Origin: Lonicera japonica
Taxonomy: Eukaryota; Streptophyta; Magnoliopsida; Dipsacales; Caprifoliaceae
Assembly (NCBI GenBank): GCA_021464415.1
Contig: CM038471.1
Coordinates: forward strand, 78,102,414 to 78,166,413
Reading direction: 5' to 3'
DNA: 64,000 nucleotides
Shown here: positions 1 to 12,138 of the stretch, piece after piece
How the letters are laid out: every line of letters begins with the position of its first letter
How positions within the stretch are numbered: position 1 is the first letter of the stretch
The notes under the pieces: model-generated
What the model saw: only the letters and a program-made list of their open reading frames with translations
What the model was told of the DNA's origin: nothing
The model's database searches: none
Translations under genes and position numbers: made by a program

Positions 1-2030
1 TTAAAGGAGGAGATTTAAAGCCCATACCAGCTTGAATGTAAAAACTTTTTGTTATCCCTACAACCCGAGAACCAATAGCATTTAATGGAAAAGGGGGAGC
101 TACCAAAATTTGATTACGTGGGTTATCGGACATAAACTGGCCGATATAGGGTTGGTCATAGACGATTGGTATATTAAGAGACAAAAGGTAAGATTTTGGA
201 CCGACTCCACTCATTAGCAAAAGTTGAGGACTGCCTAAAGCACCGGCGCTTAGAATTATTTCTCCTTCTTTGCATATTCGAGCAACATAAGAATTTCCAT
301 TTGTGTCACGGTAAATGACTCCGATAGCAGATAAACCTACAAAGAAACACCAGTTAAGACTAATTTGTTGGGCTATAAAGAAATATAGTAAAGTAACACT
401 TGCTAAAGTAGATAAAACCAATATTTAGTGTTTAATATTGTATATCACTTCTTGAGGATGAGTGTCACATCCCAGTCTAGCCTAATAAGTATTGTCCGCT
501 TTGGATCGCTCAGCCTTGCTTTCTTTAAAAAGGTTCTTACTAAGAAGAATTAGTGACCACTCACACACAAACACCCATAGCATGCCCGCACTGACTGCAG
601 CCACATCGGCACATGTACCCCACCCATTAGACAAGGGTCGTGACAATACCAATCCATAATAGTTTTGGTGTAATATTATCCTTAATTAGTGATATATATC
701 ATGACCAAAAATTAAACGAGTTACAATGAATGACTCTTCGAGATGCAGTAGAGTATATGCAAATTGAATTTTGGAACCAGAGAAAATCCTTTACGTACCT
801 AATGATGTGTTAGAGGCAAAAATCACCCTCTCAACAGTTGCATGAACAACCACCCTCAAGTTGTTCTTATCGGCCTTATTGAGTAGCTCGACCGCCCCAT
901 GTCGCCTCCCGGACCGATCAAATGTCGAACCAGTAATCTTGGTTCCTTGCAAATGGTCAAGAGTCAACCCATTATCGGGACGAATACCGGATTGCAATAA
1001 TGCTCTTTTCACTGATGTTTGCCAAGAGTTTATTTGATCCGTTTTAGTAACAATAGCTTCTTCAACCCACTCGTACGCACTCCTAACAATACTCATGTTC
1101 CATTCTATTCCGGATTCGTTATAAAAGTCTTGATCGGCTCTTGAATATAAACCAAAATTTATCATGCTGCCACCACCCAAAACCCGTCCCCTCGCATTTA
1201 ATATGCCATCTTCTGATGTGAAGGCTTGTGCTGGTGAGTCTATATCATCTGCTTGTACGAGATTGACATTGGAATTTTCTTCACGTAGGATGTTAGGGTT
1301 GTTAAAAGCAACACCGCCTCGTTCTAGAAGTAAGACAGAGTAATTTGCTGATAGAGTGGTTGCTAAGGGGCAACCTGCTGTGCCGCCTCCAACAACTATG
1401 TAGTCATATAATTCCTCTGAGGGGGACTCTGTGGCGTTGTACACAAATTGTAGGTAAGTCGAATCTGCATTGTTTAAGAAGATAGACAGATTATTATTAT
1501 TTTTGAATTACATCGAGGAGAATCAAACGCCTAATTCTTATGTAGAAATGGATATTAATCATACATATGAACTTATGATCGACTTGAATTATAAGTACCC
1601 CATGCATATATTGTTTGAGTTAGGACCAAACTCTGCAAATTATCAGGGGATCGGATGCAAGCAGGCGTATTCCAAGGGTGGCAGAGACCTTTGCAAACTT
1701 TTGAAAATATTAAGAAACACCGTATGCATTTAACAATTTAAAACCAGAATGTATACTTTATTATTACTTATTCTACACTGGTCTACCATTATGGATGCTT
1801 TTATAGTTAACACAGAAACTATGTAGAGATTATTTTTATTAACTCCCAATTTCGTTGAATAATTTGCAATTGCCGAAAAAATAAATTTGCAAAAAGAAAG
1901 GAAAAGAGAAATTTAGTGGCTAGCCTTGATCAAGATCATTAGCTTGAACTGCTAAGAGGATTCCTCGTTGAAGAACTACAGTGAACATGAGTAAAAACAT
2001 AATGGTAAATTGCACTCTTGGTGTATCCAT
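1..2030 (-). CDS. (R)-mandelonitrile lyase-like / HOTHEAD-type GMC flavoprotein, copy 1 (3' part outside window)
   Basis: Exons read on the minus strand: 2030-1925, 1464-799 and 336-1 (continuing off the left edge). Exon 1 starts at the ATG at 2030-2028 and encodes a hydrophobic secretory signal of about 30 residues. Exon 2 carries the FAD/ADP-binding GGGTAG motif, an E-R-G about 17 residues later, and the GMC signature ARGRVLGGGSMINFG. Exon 3 continues with the SGVGP motif. Exons 1 and 2 have exactly the same lengths as in copy 2 (106 and 666 nt). Intron 1 uses a GC donor (AAG|GCTAGC) and a normal AG acceptor. Intron 2 is GT-AG. Near the window edge the frame stays open but is about 14 codons shorter than copy 2, in two in-frame gaps. 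Known for the family: secreted or cell-wall FAD enzymes of the HOTHEAD and mandelonitrile lyase group. The substrate here cannot be inferred. The C-terminal catalytic region is outside the window, so functionality is unproven. Confidence 0.88.
1925..2030 (-). other. Exon 1 of copy 1: signal peptide, GC donor
   Basis: This exon has 35 codons plus one base. It opens MDTPRVQFTIMFLLMF, a short positive N-region followed by a hydrophobic core, typical of a secretory signal peptide. The frame would reach an in-frame TAG just past the exon. Splicing at the GC dinucleotide after position 1925 restores frame with exon 2: G plus AT makes an Asp codon. No GT in the right phase is available nearby. The same arrangement is conserved in copy 2. 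Confidence 0.7.
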
Positions 2031-2045
2031 CTTTCCTCTACAAGA

Positions 2046-2053
2046 GGGGGGGG

Positions 2054-2089
<36 letters not shown>
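2046..2089. repeat. G11 plus (AG)n microsatellite
   Basis: A run of 11 G is followed by about 16 AG units, lying 15-60 bases upstream of the copy 1 start codon. On the coding strand this is a CT-rich leader. A shorter interrupted version sits at the same place in copy 2 (about 17788-17820). Confidence 0.9.
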
Positions 2090-2093
<4 letters not shown>

Positions 2094-2094
2094 A

Positions 2095-2102
2095 ATTTAT
2101 AG
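2095..2102 (-). promoter_or_regulatory. TATA box of copy 1
   Basis: The minus strand reads CTATAAAT about 65-70 bases upstream of the ATG. The identical motif and surroundings occur upstream of copy 2. Between it and the ATG lies a CT-rich (pyrimidine-patch) tract, as in many plant core promoters. Confidence 0.5.
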
Positions 2103-2108
2103 AATGTA

Positions 2109-3683
2109 AGGATACAAGTCATGGTACGCAGTTCCAGTCTCGATCTTGAGATATACTGGCCGGGTCTTGTATGAAAATTGAAATATATTCCTTTTTATTT
2201 CATATGCAGTATAATTTTTGCATTCTAATTTTAATATACTATTGTTTAAAATATTAAGCTCGATCTTTACATATGTTATAAAAAAAATATTATAGTATTA
2301 AAAGCAATACACGGTCACCTATTCTATACTTATAAGTATTACTTTTTTTTTTTTTTTTGTATAAAATTTGTAAGTTTACAACTACCACAATAATAAAATG
2401 ACACAAACAATCACCGCTAATGTTATGTCCATTTGGATAAAAACCAAGAGTTTTTTATTATAAAGACAAAAGTAATACCAACCTAACGCAACCTAACCCA
2501 ACCCATCCCAAATACAAGGTCGTTGGCGGCTCAGTTGAATCCGGAGGCATTTTCTTTGCCAAACTTTGAGGCTCTCGTAAATGATAAAATATAATTACAC
2601 CCACTATCAAGAGTGGACTTTTTGTCGTCATAATATATTAATTAATATGAATTGTATATGCCCCTTTATTTCAACTGTGACAAATAGTGTATTTGTAGAT
2701 TATTATAATTTGTACTTTTGGAAAACAATATATGAATTGTTATATGCCTTCCAATACATATTTTGCAATATCTTCTAGCTCGACATTTGACTTTAGATTC
2801 AACAGTGTATGAAAGCTCTATATTTTAATTGATATTGGTTTTTACTTCTTGTTTACATGATCAATCAACTGCCGTCTCAAAATTTTTAGATGGGTATATT
2901 GATGTGAGATTCATAGATTCAAAACATCACTTTACATGTGATATAATTTTAAGCCTATTACGTGAATTGATCATATTCGATTACATTAAACATGTGAGGC
3001 AATTAGGCTTAACATGCACTTAATTGCCTTCCCTCTTATAATATATTATAATTTGATACATCTCAATTAAAATCAATTGATAATGAGTAAAGTATCCATT
3101 TATCTTATATATTGCTTCGATGATTCAATTTTCTGATTTGAAATTTTTAATCTGAACAACTAGAACCAAAACTCAATATATTATAATACTAAATAATAAG
3201 TCTAGGTTACAACCTGGTTGGCCTAGGATCGAATCCGGCCTCGTACATTATATATGCACAAAGTATGCATTGGTTACATCTCCCTCTCTGGCCCCCTTCA
3301 CTTACAGTTGTAATAAGAAGAAGATTTAGACCGTAAATTTTCTTTTTAGAGAGAGAGAGAAACAACTACTATGGAAATAGAAAGTAATGCATTTTGTAGT
3401 AATTTCTTCTTAAATATATAATTCATCAATTTAATTAAGTGTTAGATTAAATAAGAGGATTGATAGCACTCCAAATGAGTTCTTTAACAATCTAATATAA
3501 TTTTAGCGAAAATTTCTTATATTTTGGAGACAATTTATTTATATTTATAATAAATTTTAAATACTAGAGGTTGCAGCGTCAACACTGCAATAGTTATGCC
3601 CATAAATAATTAATATACTCCGAAGAAGAATCCCACAAGATAAAGTAATTAGAGACTTTCACGTTCTTCCGGACAAATTTATA
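2109..3683. other. Intergenic; upstream half of the tandem duplication, no gene
   Basis: No credible ORF. The block is collinear with 17.86-19.53 kb (upstream of copy 2), including a shared AATGATAAAATATAATTACA segment (about 2579 and 18405) and a shared ATATATGCACAAAG segment (about 3251 and 18906). The short ORFs here have no recognisable domain and are not conserved between the two copies. Confidence 0.75.
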
Positions 3684-4033
3684 CTCCCTCCATCCCACAA
3701 AGATAGTCCACTTTTCCTTTTTCGTCTGTCCCAAATTATAGGCCACTTGCCTTTTAAAGAATGCATTAAAATTTATATTTTCCTAAAGTACCCTTATTTA
3801 ATTACATCGTTATCAACTCCAAAATAATTAATTTTACCTAATAAATACCCATCTCCAAAAGAAAGATAAAAAAAATGTATGTTCATCTTCTAATCCAATG
3901 TATTTATTATAGTACAATAACTGAGGGTATAATACGAAAAATGTGTAAGAAAATTACGATTCCAATTATATTAAATGAAGTTTTTTAATTTATGTGAAAA
4001 AAAAATGGGTCTATCTTTATGAAACGAAGGGAG
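3684..4033. mobile_element. Stowaway MITE
   Basis: The element begins CTCCCTCCATCCCACAAAG and ends with the inverse CGAAGGGAG, flanked by TA on both sides (3682-3683 and 4034-4035). It is 350 bp with no coding capacity. The paralogous position in copy 2 (about 19530) is an unoccupied TA, so it inserted after the duplication. The TIR and the TA target site identify the Stowaway (Tc1/mariner) type. Confidence 0.85.
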
Positions 4034-4474
4034 TATCTAATTTTCTGAATGAGATTCTATTACTTATTAAATAAAAAAAATAAAGCGTTCAACTTTGACT
4101 TTGGCTTTTCATTTTTTACGTATCAATTTTGTCAAAAAATTTAATTGGGAAGATGGTTAACTAAATTTTTTATATATATGTGCGTTTCTAGCCGTTAAAA
4201 TTTAAGATATTTAGGTAACCCACTTTCTTGTTGAATTTTTTGATGAAATTTGGTGAATATGATATGCTAATCATGGAGATCATCTTCACCTAATTTCTTA
4301 AAAAAAATTATCCATATATATATAGTTTGTTTCTAGTACGGATTAGGCCTTTTTAAGATATCTTTTCATCTTAAAAATATTGGGGGATGTTTTTTAATAT
4401 GTAAAAACGTCGTAAAAAGGTCCGATCCGTACGGACAAGGCTGCATTTGAAAATTTCCATATATATATATACAT
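4034..4474. other. Intergenic, no gene
   Basis: AT-rich. The first ~50 bases continue the duplication (compare about 19540). From about 4100 to the MITE at 4475 I find no counterpart in copy 2, so it may be a further insertion or diverged sequence. Nothing coding is seen. Confidence 0.5.
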
Positions 4475-4887
4475 GGTGCATTTCTTAAAAAGTGGCAACT
4501 GCATTCCACTCTCTCTCTCCATAAAAAAGCGTCTTTCCTCTTTCTTTCTTATTCTCTATCAACTTATGAAAATTGTGTTTTTATCTCTTCATTCCTCTTT
4601 CTCTTTGTTTCATCTCCGTTCTTTTCTCTTCGTAAAATTTCAATCTCTCTATCAAAACTCAAATGAATTTCTCATCCCCCACCCACACACATCTAATTAA
4701 CCAAATCGAATTCCCTAATCAAACCCAAATTGAACCCAAATCACACTAAATCCAGCAAGAAGATAGAGGGGAATGAAAGGAGAGAAAGACAGAGAAACAC
4801 GCCTTCTTTTCACTGTGGAGAGAAAGAGAGGAGTGCATTTCTTACATGAACCAATCCACACGGATTGGTCCGTGTAAAAAATGCACC
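4475..4887. mobile_element. Long-TIR MITE (same family as 32373-33231), degraded copy
   Basis: The left end GGTGCATTTCTTA is mirrored by TAAAAAATGCACC at the right end. The right arm also holds the quasi-palindrome built on CCAATCC...GGATTGG, and both arms have CT-rich or GA-rich inner parts. The left arm lacks the palindromic segment that the 32-kb copy retains. It is flanked by AT dinucleotide runs. It is absent from the paralogous stretch near 19.6-19.7 kb. Short ORFs inside are read-through of the CT-rich arms. Confidence 0.7.
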
Positions 4888-5810
4888 ATATATACATATA
4901 ACTCATACAACTATTTTGATTTTATGGATTTGTACTATCTTTTAGTCATTATTCATTGGTTGTATTGTTACATTTTAAATATTTTTTGATAATTGAATAA
5001 TGTGGTTATTTAGAATTGACAATTAAATTATTTCTTTTAGTGCTTGAAATTTGAATGGACAAATACTTTGAATATTCTATCACTGGGATAATTTACCAAT
5101 AGTATATTGTGAGTAACGTGAAATATATATATATATATATATATGCGATGTCACTGAGACTCTATTTGATAAAGGAATACAAAATAATAGTAAAAATAAA
5201 TAAATTGTGAAAGAAGTTGAAAATTAAGTTGAGTCATTTTATAAGAGTAGATGTTTTCGATTTTCCTTTACTTTTTTGTTAAAAAGCTTATCCTCACCGC
5301 CTATTCAAAGAAAATTTTTCAATATAAAAATAAGAAAGTAAGAAAATATCTCACGACACCTTTCAAATGTTAATTAAAAGCGTGAATCTAAATATAAAAT
5401 AGTAATATGTTGCTTTAATAAAATTCTAGGATACTTTGTCAAACAACTTTTATGCCAGAAAATAAAAGCCATCACAATGTATGTTTTATTTATATTAGCA
5501 AAAGCAAATTTATAACAAGGATTTCGATAATGAGTAACGGTCCATCACATAAATGAAATGAAATATAAAAAAATATTGTGAAATATTATTTGTCATCACA
5601 AATGCATTGATCACACTCCAATATAGTTCGCTATTACAAATCGGTTGAATTATTGTTATGAAATTTCCGAAATGATAATACCATTTGAGTCAAAATTTAG
5701 CGAAGATGATAAGTTATTATTTTTAATGTAACACCATTTATTTGTATATTAATAAAATAAAAAAGTATATATATTATTTGATGGCGCAAATTATTAATCT
5801 AATTTATCCC
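4888..5810. other. Intergenic, duplicated with 19.7-20.1 kb
   Basis: 4910-5110 is clearly homologous to 19710-19920 (shared ATTTTGATTTTATGGATTT and neighbouring blocks). A (TA)n run lies at about 5126-5144. No gene. Confidence 0.65.
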
Positions 5811-6399
5811 GCCAACCCAGAGCTGACGCGTGGCCGTCTACGCTAGCTATCGGACCTGCTTTAGAGATGGGAGCTCGGAGGAGCCCTGTTGAGACATCGT
5901 GAGAAGAATAGAACCCCTTAAAAACTGAGTATCCGCTTTAAGATTGATTACGTACAACAAATTGCGAGACCTGAGTTCCAGAACTCTTTCGGCAGCTCTG
6001 GAGTTCCCTCTCGCCTAACCACTCTGCCGAAGTGGTTAGTAGAAGTATGGATGACTTGTTACTTGCTCTGCAGAGCACGCAAAACTTCCCTCACCTTCAT
6101 TAAAAGCACATTAACTGCATTTAATGCACCGAAATTCATGGAGAAGCATGGTCAGAGTTAGTACTGATCGAAATATGGCCCCAGACCTGCTCTGGGAGCT
6201 CTGGCCACACATCTCCTCCAATCATATATATACATGCATTTACTTTTTCTAACAACCAAGTAACAATCAATTTTTCAACAACAAAAGAGAGAAAAAAGAA
6301 AAATGATCTATCATTTACCACAAGTGCGAAGTGCAAAGATATAGAGCTCCGCAACCCGCTTTAGAGCTCCTGAGTTAGAGAGATTAAACTCTGGGTGGC
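5811..6399. mobile_element. Possible short transposon, GC-richer than surroundings
   Basis: The ends GCCAACCCAGAG and CTCTGGGTGGC are near inverse repeats about 590 bp apart. The interior is visibly richer in G and C than its flanks and repeats GCTTTAGAG and GGAGCTC words. No target duplication was recognised. A 72-codon minus ORF inside (6136-6354) shows no known domain. Confidence 0.3.
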
Positions 6400-6414
6400 T
6401 TAACTTTCCTCTTA

Positions 6415-7292
6415 GGGTGCGTTTGATTGCGAGCATGGAATTTGCATGGAAAGAAAATAAGTTTCAGGCAATTGAATTGCCTAGAATTGAGTTGCATGGA
6501 AAATATCAATTAAATGTGTTTGATTGCCTTAATTTTCTACCCGAAAAATAGTGTACTTTTCCATCTTTTGTGTTTGAAGACATTTTTTCTATGTAATTGT
6601 AAATTTTTTCAACTTTTGTTGTTTGTAGCTTATATTCCATGGAACAATTTTTCCATGGAACTTGTAATTTTTTACATGGAACACCTAAAAAATCCGATTT
6701 TTTAAAAACAGTTTCTTTTTTTTAAACAATTTTACTATCAAAAAACAGTTTTTTTTTTAGACCACACTCTAAAAACAGTTCCGTTTTTTTTTAAAACACT
6801 TTTTTTTTAAAACAAGTTTACTTCATCAAAAAACTGTTTTTTTTTAAAACAGTTTTTTTATTTTTAAGATTACTTCACAAAAAACGTTTTTTTAAAACAG
6901 TTTTTTTTTAACAAGTTTACATACGTTTTTCTTTTTTTATTTTTCTAACAATCTTACTTCATCAAAAAACAGTTTTTTTTTTATTTTTGCAATTTTACAA
7001 TGAAAAACCTCCTCTATAAATCTTTGTTTTTTTTTACTCTTTTAAAGAAACAGTTTTTTTTATTTTTCAGTTTTTTTATTTCACAATTTTACCTTACCGT
7101 TTCTCTAATTTTTTTTATTTGATATAATCATTTGACTGTGTGGTCTAAAATAAAAACCACCCCCCAAAGAAAATCTTTACAAGGAAAAGTATATGAATAG
7201 TAAAAAAAGTGGGAGTTTGACTAGTTTTCAAACACTAGTGGGAATTTGGGTGGAAAAGCACTTTCCATGAAAATATGGCATCAAACACACCC
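6415..7292. mobile_element. MITE-like element with poly-T-riddled core
   Basis: The left end GGGTGCGTTTGATTGC is mirrored by GCATCAAACACACCC, with TA next to both ends (TTA left, TAT right). The subterminal parts carry CATGGAA / TTCCATG words. The core, about 6700-7095, is a series of AAACAG followed by 7-10 T, repeated roughly ten times. It includes a T-expanded copy of the sequence at 7407-7500. No coding capacity. Confidence 0.6.
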
Positions 7293-10200
7293 TATTTAAC
7301 ATTGTGATATATAATAGTTAAAGAGACTTTTGTGAATTTGAGTTGTTTGTTTACCATCAATACAAAGCTGGATGATAGGATTAACACGTATTGTCATACA
7401 AGGCCAACCTCCTCTATAAATCTTTGACTCTTTTAAATTCAGCACCCTTACCGCTCTAATTATTTGATATAATCATTTGACTGTGTGGTCTAAAATACTC
7501 TTCTAGTTTTTAGCACGAACATTATTTTTATATACAGAGTAGCTGGATGATATTTACTTTTTATTATAGGCTATGACGATATCTTTTAAAATTTGTATAT
7601 TTTTGATGTATACAGGGGCAATGATGCATCAAATATTGTTATATTAATAATATATACGATGATTAATATGATAATCATTTGATATTCTTGTTAATTTGTG
7701 GTATAACTTATTATATACATGCACACACCATAGTTAACACTCTATAATACTTGAAAAATCAAAATAAATAGTTTTAGTTTTGAAAAAAAAATCAAATGTC
7801 TTCTAATTTTTTTAAAAAAAATAAAAAAAATAAAACCTATATTCTTAAAATAGTTGGATGAAATTTCAAATACTCAACTGCTTTGAATTATGAGATTTTT
7901 TTCTTTCAAACATACAAATAACATCATCACTTAATATTGTACCACGAAAATCAAGATTTGAAATTTTTGTTATATTTTTTCATCATAAAAATATATTTGC
8001 TAAAAACAAAAATAATCCAGACGAAATTGCATAATAAAAATTAGGATTTTTAATAATTCTCATGGATAGGATTAGTTTGGAGGATGGCTCAATCTTAAGG
8101 ATAAAGTTGTTGTTGGCTAAATGGATTGGATTAGGTGGTTGATGATTGGATGTGAGCTTAATGGGTGAAAGGTGCATCCGAAAGGTTTTTCGACAATGAT
8201 TTGGTTCCAGAAAAAAATGAAATTTGAGAAAATTTAGAGCATAAAAAGTTATAGCACTTTGAGCCTTTTTTTTGTATTGATATAAAGAATGTCAAAATCT
8301 GAGTTTTGGGCAATAAGATATACTTAAAATACCAAACAACGATGCAATTTTCTCTAATAATATATATTTTTGTTTCAAGATTGCTTCGATTCGCTTTTTC
8401 TTAACTTTGATATTTTAATCACTCAATTAATCACAATAATTGCCAACCCATCTTAGCCAACACAGCTTGGTTAAAGTCCTCAAAACTTTTAATCAAATGA
8501 AAATTTGAAAAAGTTAGCTAACTATGCCATGGCAGAGTTGCTCCATTGTAAACATTAAAATTGATTTCATGGATAATTATGCCATTAAACAGCATTAAAG
8601 ATAGAAAATGTGAAATCTCGAGGATTTTTTAATAAAAAAAATAGTTTAGTTAAATTTTTGAAAAGGTTGTCTAATAACACAATAAATTATTAGAAAACAA
8701 TTGAATTTTATGAGAAGTTAGTGAAAGTGATAAGTGATTTGGTAAGATATTTTTCTACATTTTCCTAATCTTTCATAAAAAAAAAATACTTATTCACCTC
8801 AAATAATTCCATTTAAAAAAAAATAATACAATGTCTAACCACTTGACTTGTCTCTTTTCTCAACTTCTCAAAAAAAAAATTTGTTTCAATCATTTTTATC
8901 AAATGTACCTTTTTAGTATTCGATATATGCCCCTCCTTGTATTACTAAAATTCCCGTCTCTTGTGCTGCTATCTCTCTTTGTCAACCAAGGTTTAATCCT
9001 TATCGTTGACCAAAATAATAAAGGAGATAATAAATTGATTTTTTGATATTTTTTTTCTCGATTATATACCTTGTCAATTCGTCATATCAACAAACCAGAC
9101 TAATTAAATTTACTAAAAAAGTATCAACCTTTGTCGAGGAAGTCCTCCTGGATAAAAATTGAATTATGTATGTAAAATAAAGGGTGATTTTAAATACACC
9201 CACCAAGTTAATCTTTTCACCCCACTTAAAAAGTTTTACCTTAATAATTTAACCCTAAAAAAGTTAAATAAAATCTGTAAACACACCCCTCCATCCCTCA
9301 CTCCCTCTTGGTCACTGTATCTAATTTCCATGTTTCATCCTCATTTTTTCCCCCTCAATCACTTATTTGTTTAATTTACTAATGAATTTGACATTTAGTC
9401 AGTTGCTTGGTTGCTGATTCAAAACAAAAAATGTATATTTTTTTTCTATAATTCTTATTTTCCTTATAATCTATGGTATGTCTCAAAGTAAATGATCTAA
9501 TTTTTTAGGACATAATTAATGTAAATCTCATAACGATAAATAAATTACATCATCGATTATGTTGATTAGTATTTTAAAGAAATATTAAAGTCAAAGTGGT
9601 TCCCTAAATTTTATACAAATTACTGAATTAGTTAGTAAATTTATTTAATTTTAATATAAATAATTCTTACAGATTTATATTTTGTTTTAAAATTTTAATA
9701 TAAAGTCCAGTTCGATAAAATTGAATTGAATCAAAATTAACTTTTGTAAATATAGACAAATGTTTATGGCATTTTAAATTAATTGTAATGTGAGAAAAAA
9801 GATAAATGTCCCTTTTAGTGAAACTAATTTCGTGACGGGTAAAACTAAGATTTAGCTAAACGGTTTTGCAAGATTTAATTTGTCACGTTAAGACTGTCCC
9901 CCAAAATATATTTACAATCATTATTATGCATGTGAGTTATTATTTCGGTTGGTAGCTTACAAGTTGTTCCAGAAAAATATTTTTTAGTCTTAGTTTCGTT
10001 TCAAAAACTAACATTATTGTATTGTCCAATCACTTTTGATGCTAAAATATAACTTCCTCCATAGATTATTGCAAAAAGTGAATCACAAAATCAAAATACA
10101 GAGCATGCCGTAATATTTTACTTTTTCAATAAATATCCTTTTATTATAATTTCTATAAAAAAAATTCCATGCATATTATAAATGAATTGTTTTTGTCATT

Positions 10201-10810
10201 AAAAACTAAAATATTTGTTATAAATATTTTTATTAGAGATGAAGTTTTTGGTCACTAAATGTTCCTCATATTTTATCATAAAGGATTTAATAAACTCACC
10301 CCACTTAAGGGGTGAGTTGAAAGTGTTTTACAAAAATTGGCGGGGTAAGAAGAAAGTTTCCTCAAATAGGGGTGAAAAGCATAATTTGGTGGGTACAATT
10401 AAAATCACCCAAAATAAATAATGTATATAACAAAGGATGCGCTAGCTCTTTTTTTTTGTACATTGAATAATCTTTCCCGTTGACCAACTTTTTTGTGTGA
10501 TGCTTGTTAATATATCTATTTAGACACTCAATATACATGATAGTGTATAAATCTTTCTTTCTATTAATGTATATATATTTAAATTAAAATAAAAAATTAT
10601 TTATATACAAGTATAGGTGTTAATTTTATAGGACACCCTCAATTATGTATAAGCGTGTATAATTTTGTGTGTATGTATAGTCAAAGCCCGAGTATAACAA
10701 TCGAAATACCTTGGGCCTCCAACATTACAAATAAATAATTAGGGTCCCCCAAATATTACTATAAATGTAGTCTCAAAGCCCAATAAGAAAATACTATTAT
10801 TACATGTTAA
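7293..10810. other. Intergenic; duplicated blocks, no gene
   Basis: Apart from short low-complexity ORFs nothing is coding. Two blocks match the copy 2 side: about 9050-9180 with 20160-20290, and about 10430-10600 with 20360-20460 plus 20940-21020. About 7610-7800 is a dispersed repeat shared with 47740-47950. A Helitron-like or other origin for the rest could not be shown. Confidence 0.65.
7610..7800. repeat. Dispersed repeat, copy at 47740-47950
   Basis: Both copies contain TCAAATATTGTTATATTAA, a GATATTCTTGTTAATTTGTGG word, and GCACACACCATA followed by AAAATAAATA, in the same order and orientation. The family is unknown and no termini were identified. Confidence 0.65.
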
Positions 10811-11096
10811 GGCTCCGTTTGATTGCAAGGTGGAAAAGAAAAATAAATTGAGTTAGTTTTGGTGAAAAGATGGAAAATAAGTTGAGCGATAGAGGTGATA
10901 TCTTCTTGATTTTTAAGTTTTTCCATGAATAAATTTTCTTTGCTTGGTAGTGAGTAAAAAATTTCCACCAAAAACATTGAAGGATGAAGGATATATACTC
11001 ATAAAATGAGTAACATCTCTTACCTTATTTTCTATCTTTTGTACACAAACTAGTTAAATTTATTTTCATTTTCCATCTTTACAATCAAACAGAGCC
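10811..11096. mobile_element. Tourist-like (PIF/Harbinger) MITE
   Basis: The TIRs GGCTCCGTTTGATTGCAAGG and the inverse ending ACAATCAAACAGAGCC are flanked by the 3-bp duplication TAA (10808-10810 and 11097-11099). The interior has paired GGAAAA/TTTTCC words and no ORF. The homologous locus in copy 2 (about 26030, ACATGTTGGGGG) lacks it. Confidence 0.8.
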
Positions 11097-12084
11097 TAAG
11101 GGTCCAAATCTTTTCAAGGATGAATTGATCTATAGTTGAACCCATCCATTGCCCCAAATTATCATTACCAAGCTCAAGAAAATCCCTCTTATAAATAACG
11201 AGGTATTACTCGTTCCGAATGGTACAATGAAATAGATAAAAAAAAATATATTAATATCGATATATCTAAATGGACGAGTAACTATCCAAAATGTAACCTC
11301 TCCAAAAAAAATCAAAATATATATTAGCAAATCCGGATATATTTTTTTTATATTCTAATACTTTCATTTTTTAAGCTATCTTTTTATAATATGCTGCCAC
11401 GTGTATTTTATTTATCACCTCCTATATTTATGTATTCTCCACATTCACCTATTCCCTCTGTAATCTATATTTATTACTTTTTACGTTTCTTTCTTAAATG
11501 AGCTTCTTTTGTATTCCATGGTTTGTTTTTCTCTCTAACATGAACACTTACCCTATCTTCATTTTTCCTTACCAACCGTCACATTTTCCGTTAATTTTTT
11601 CAGTTCCTTCTCCAATATCAGTGGTTGTTTTGAGGAGCCAATACGTGAGACAATGGTAACTATTCTGCTGTCTTTTTCGTACCACGTAATTAAGCATTCT
11701 CTTTTTATTATTTCAAATATCCTCCTTATTCACTATGGTATCAATATTGACGGATTCTACATCGCGGATTATTGGATTTTTTAGTCGAGGTGCACGAAAG
11801 CTGGCCCAGACACTCAGTGGAAAACCCAAAAAAAAATATTTGTTAATTTGGTCAGAGCAATAATTTGCTTATTTTTATTTTTTATGTCATGCTATTATAT
11901 TTTTTTATTTTTTTATGTGTTTATATATAAAGTTAATGCATACTTGCAGAAAGAATTTGGTTTGGTGATGTTGTTCCATTTTAGACGGTTCTCTTGGCAA
12001 TGAATTTTATATTGAAGACCAATTAATTTCATACTTTTGGAGCAGTTGAAGCAACTTTGTACAAGCAGTATATGTATACTAGCT

Positions 12085-12138
<54 letters not shown>

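Noticed and set aside
2054..2089. CRISPR-like or satellite array
   Set aside because: Plain dinucleotide microsatellite. No CRISPR arrays are expected or seen in this plant DNA.
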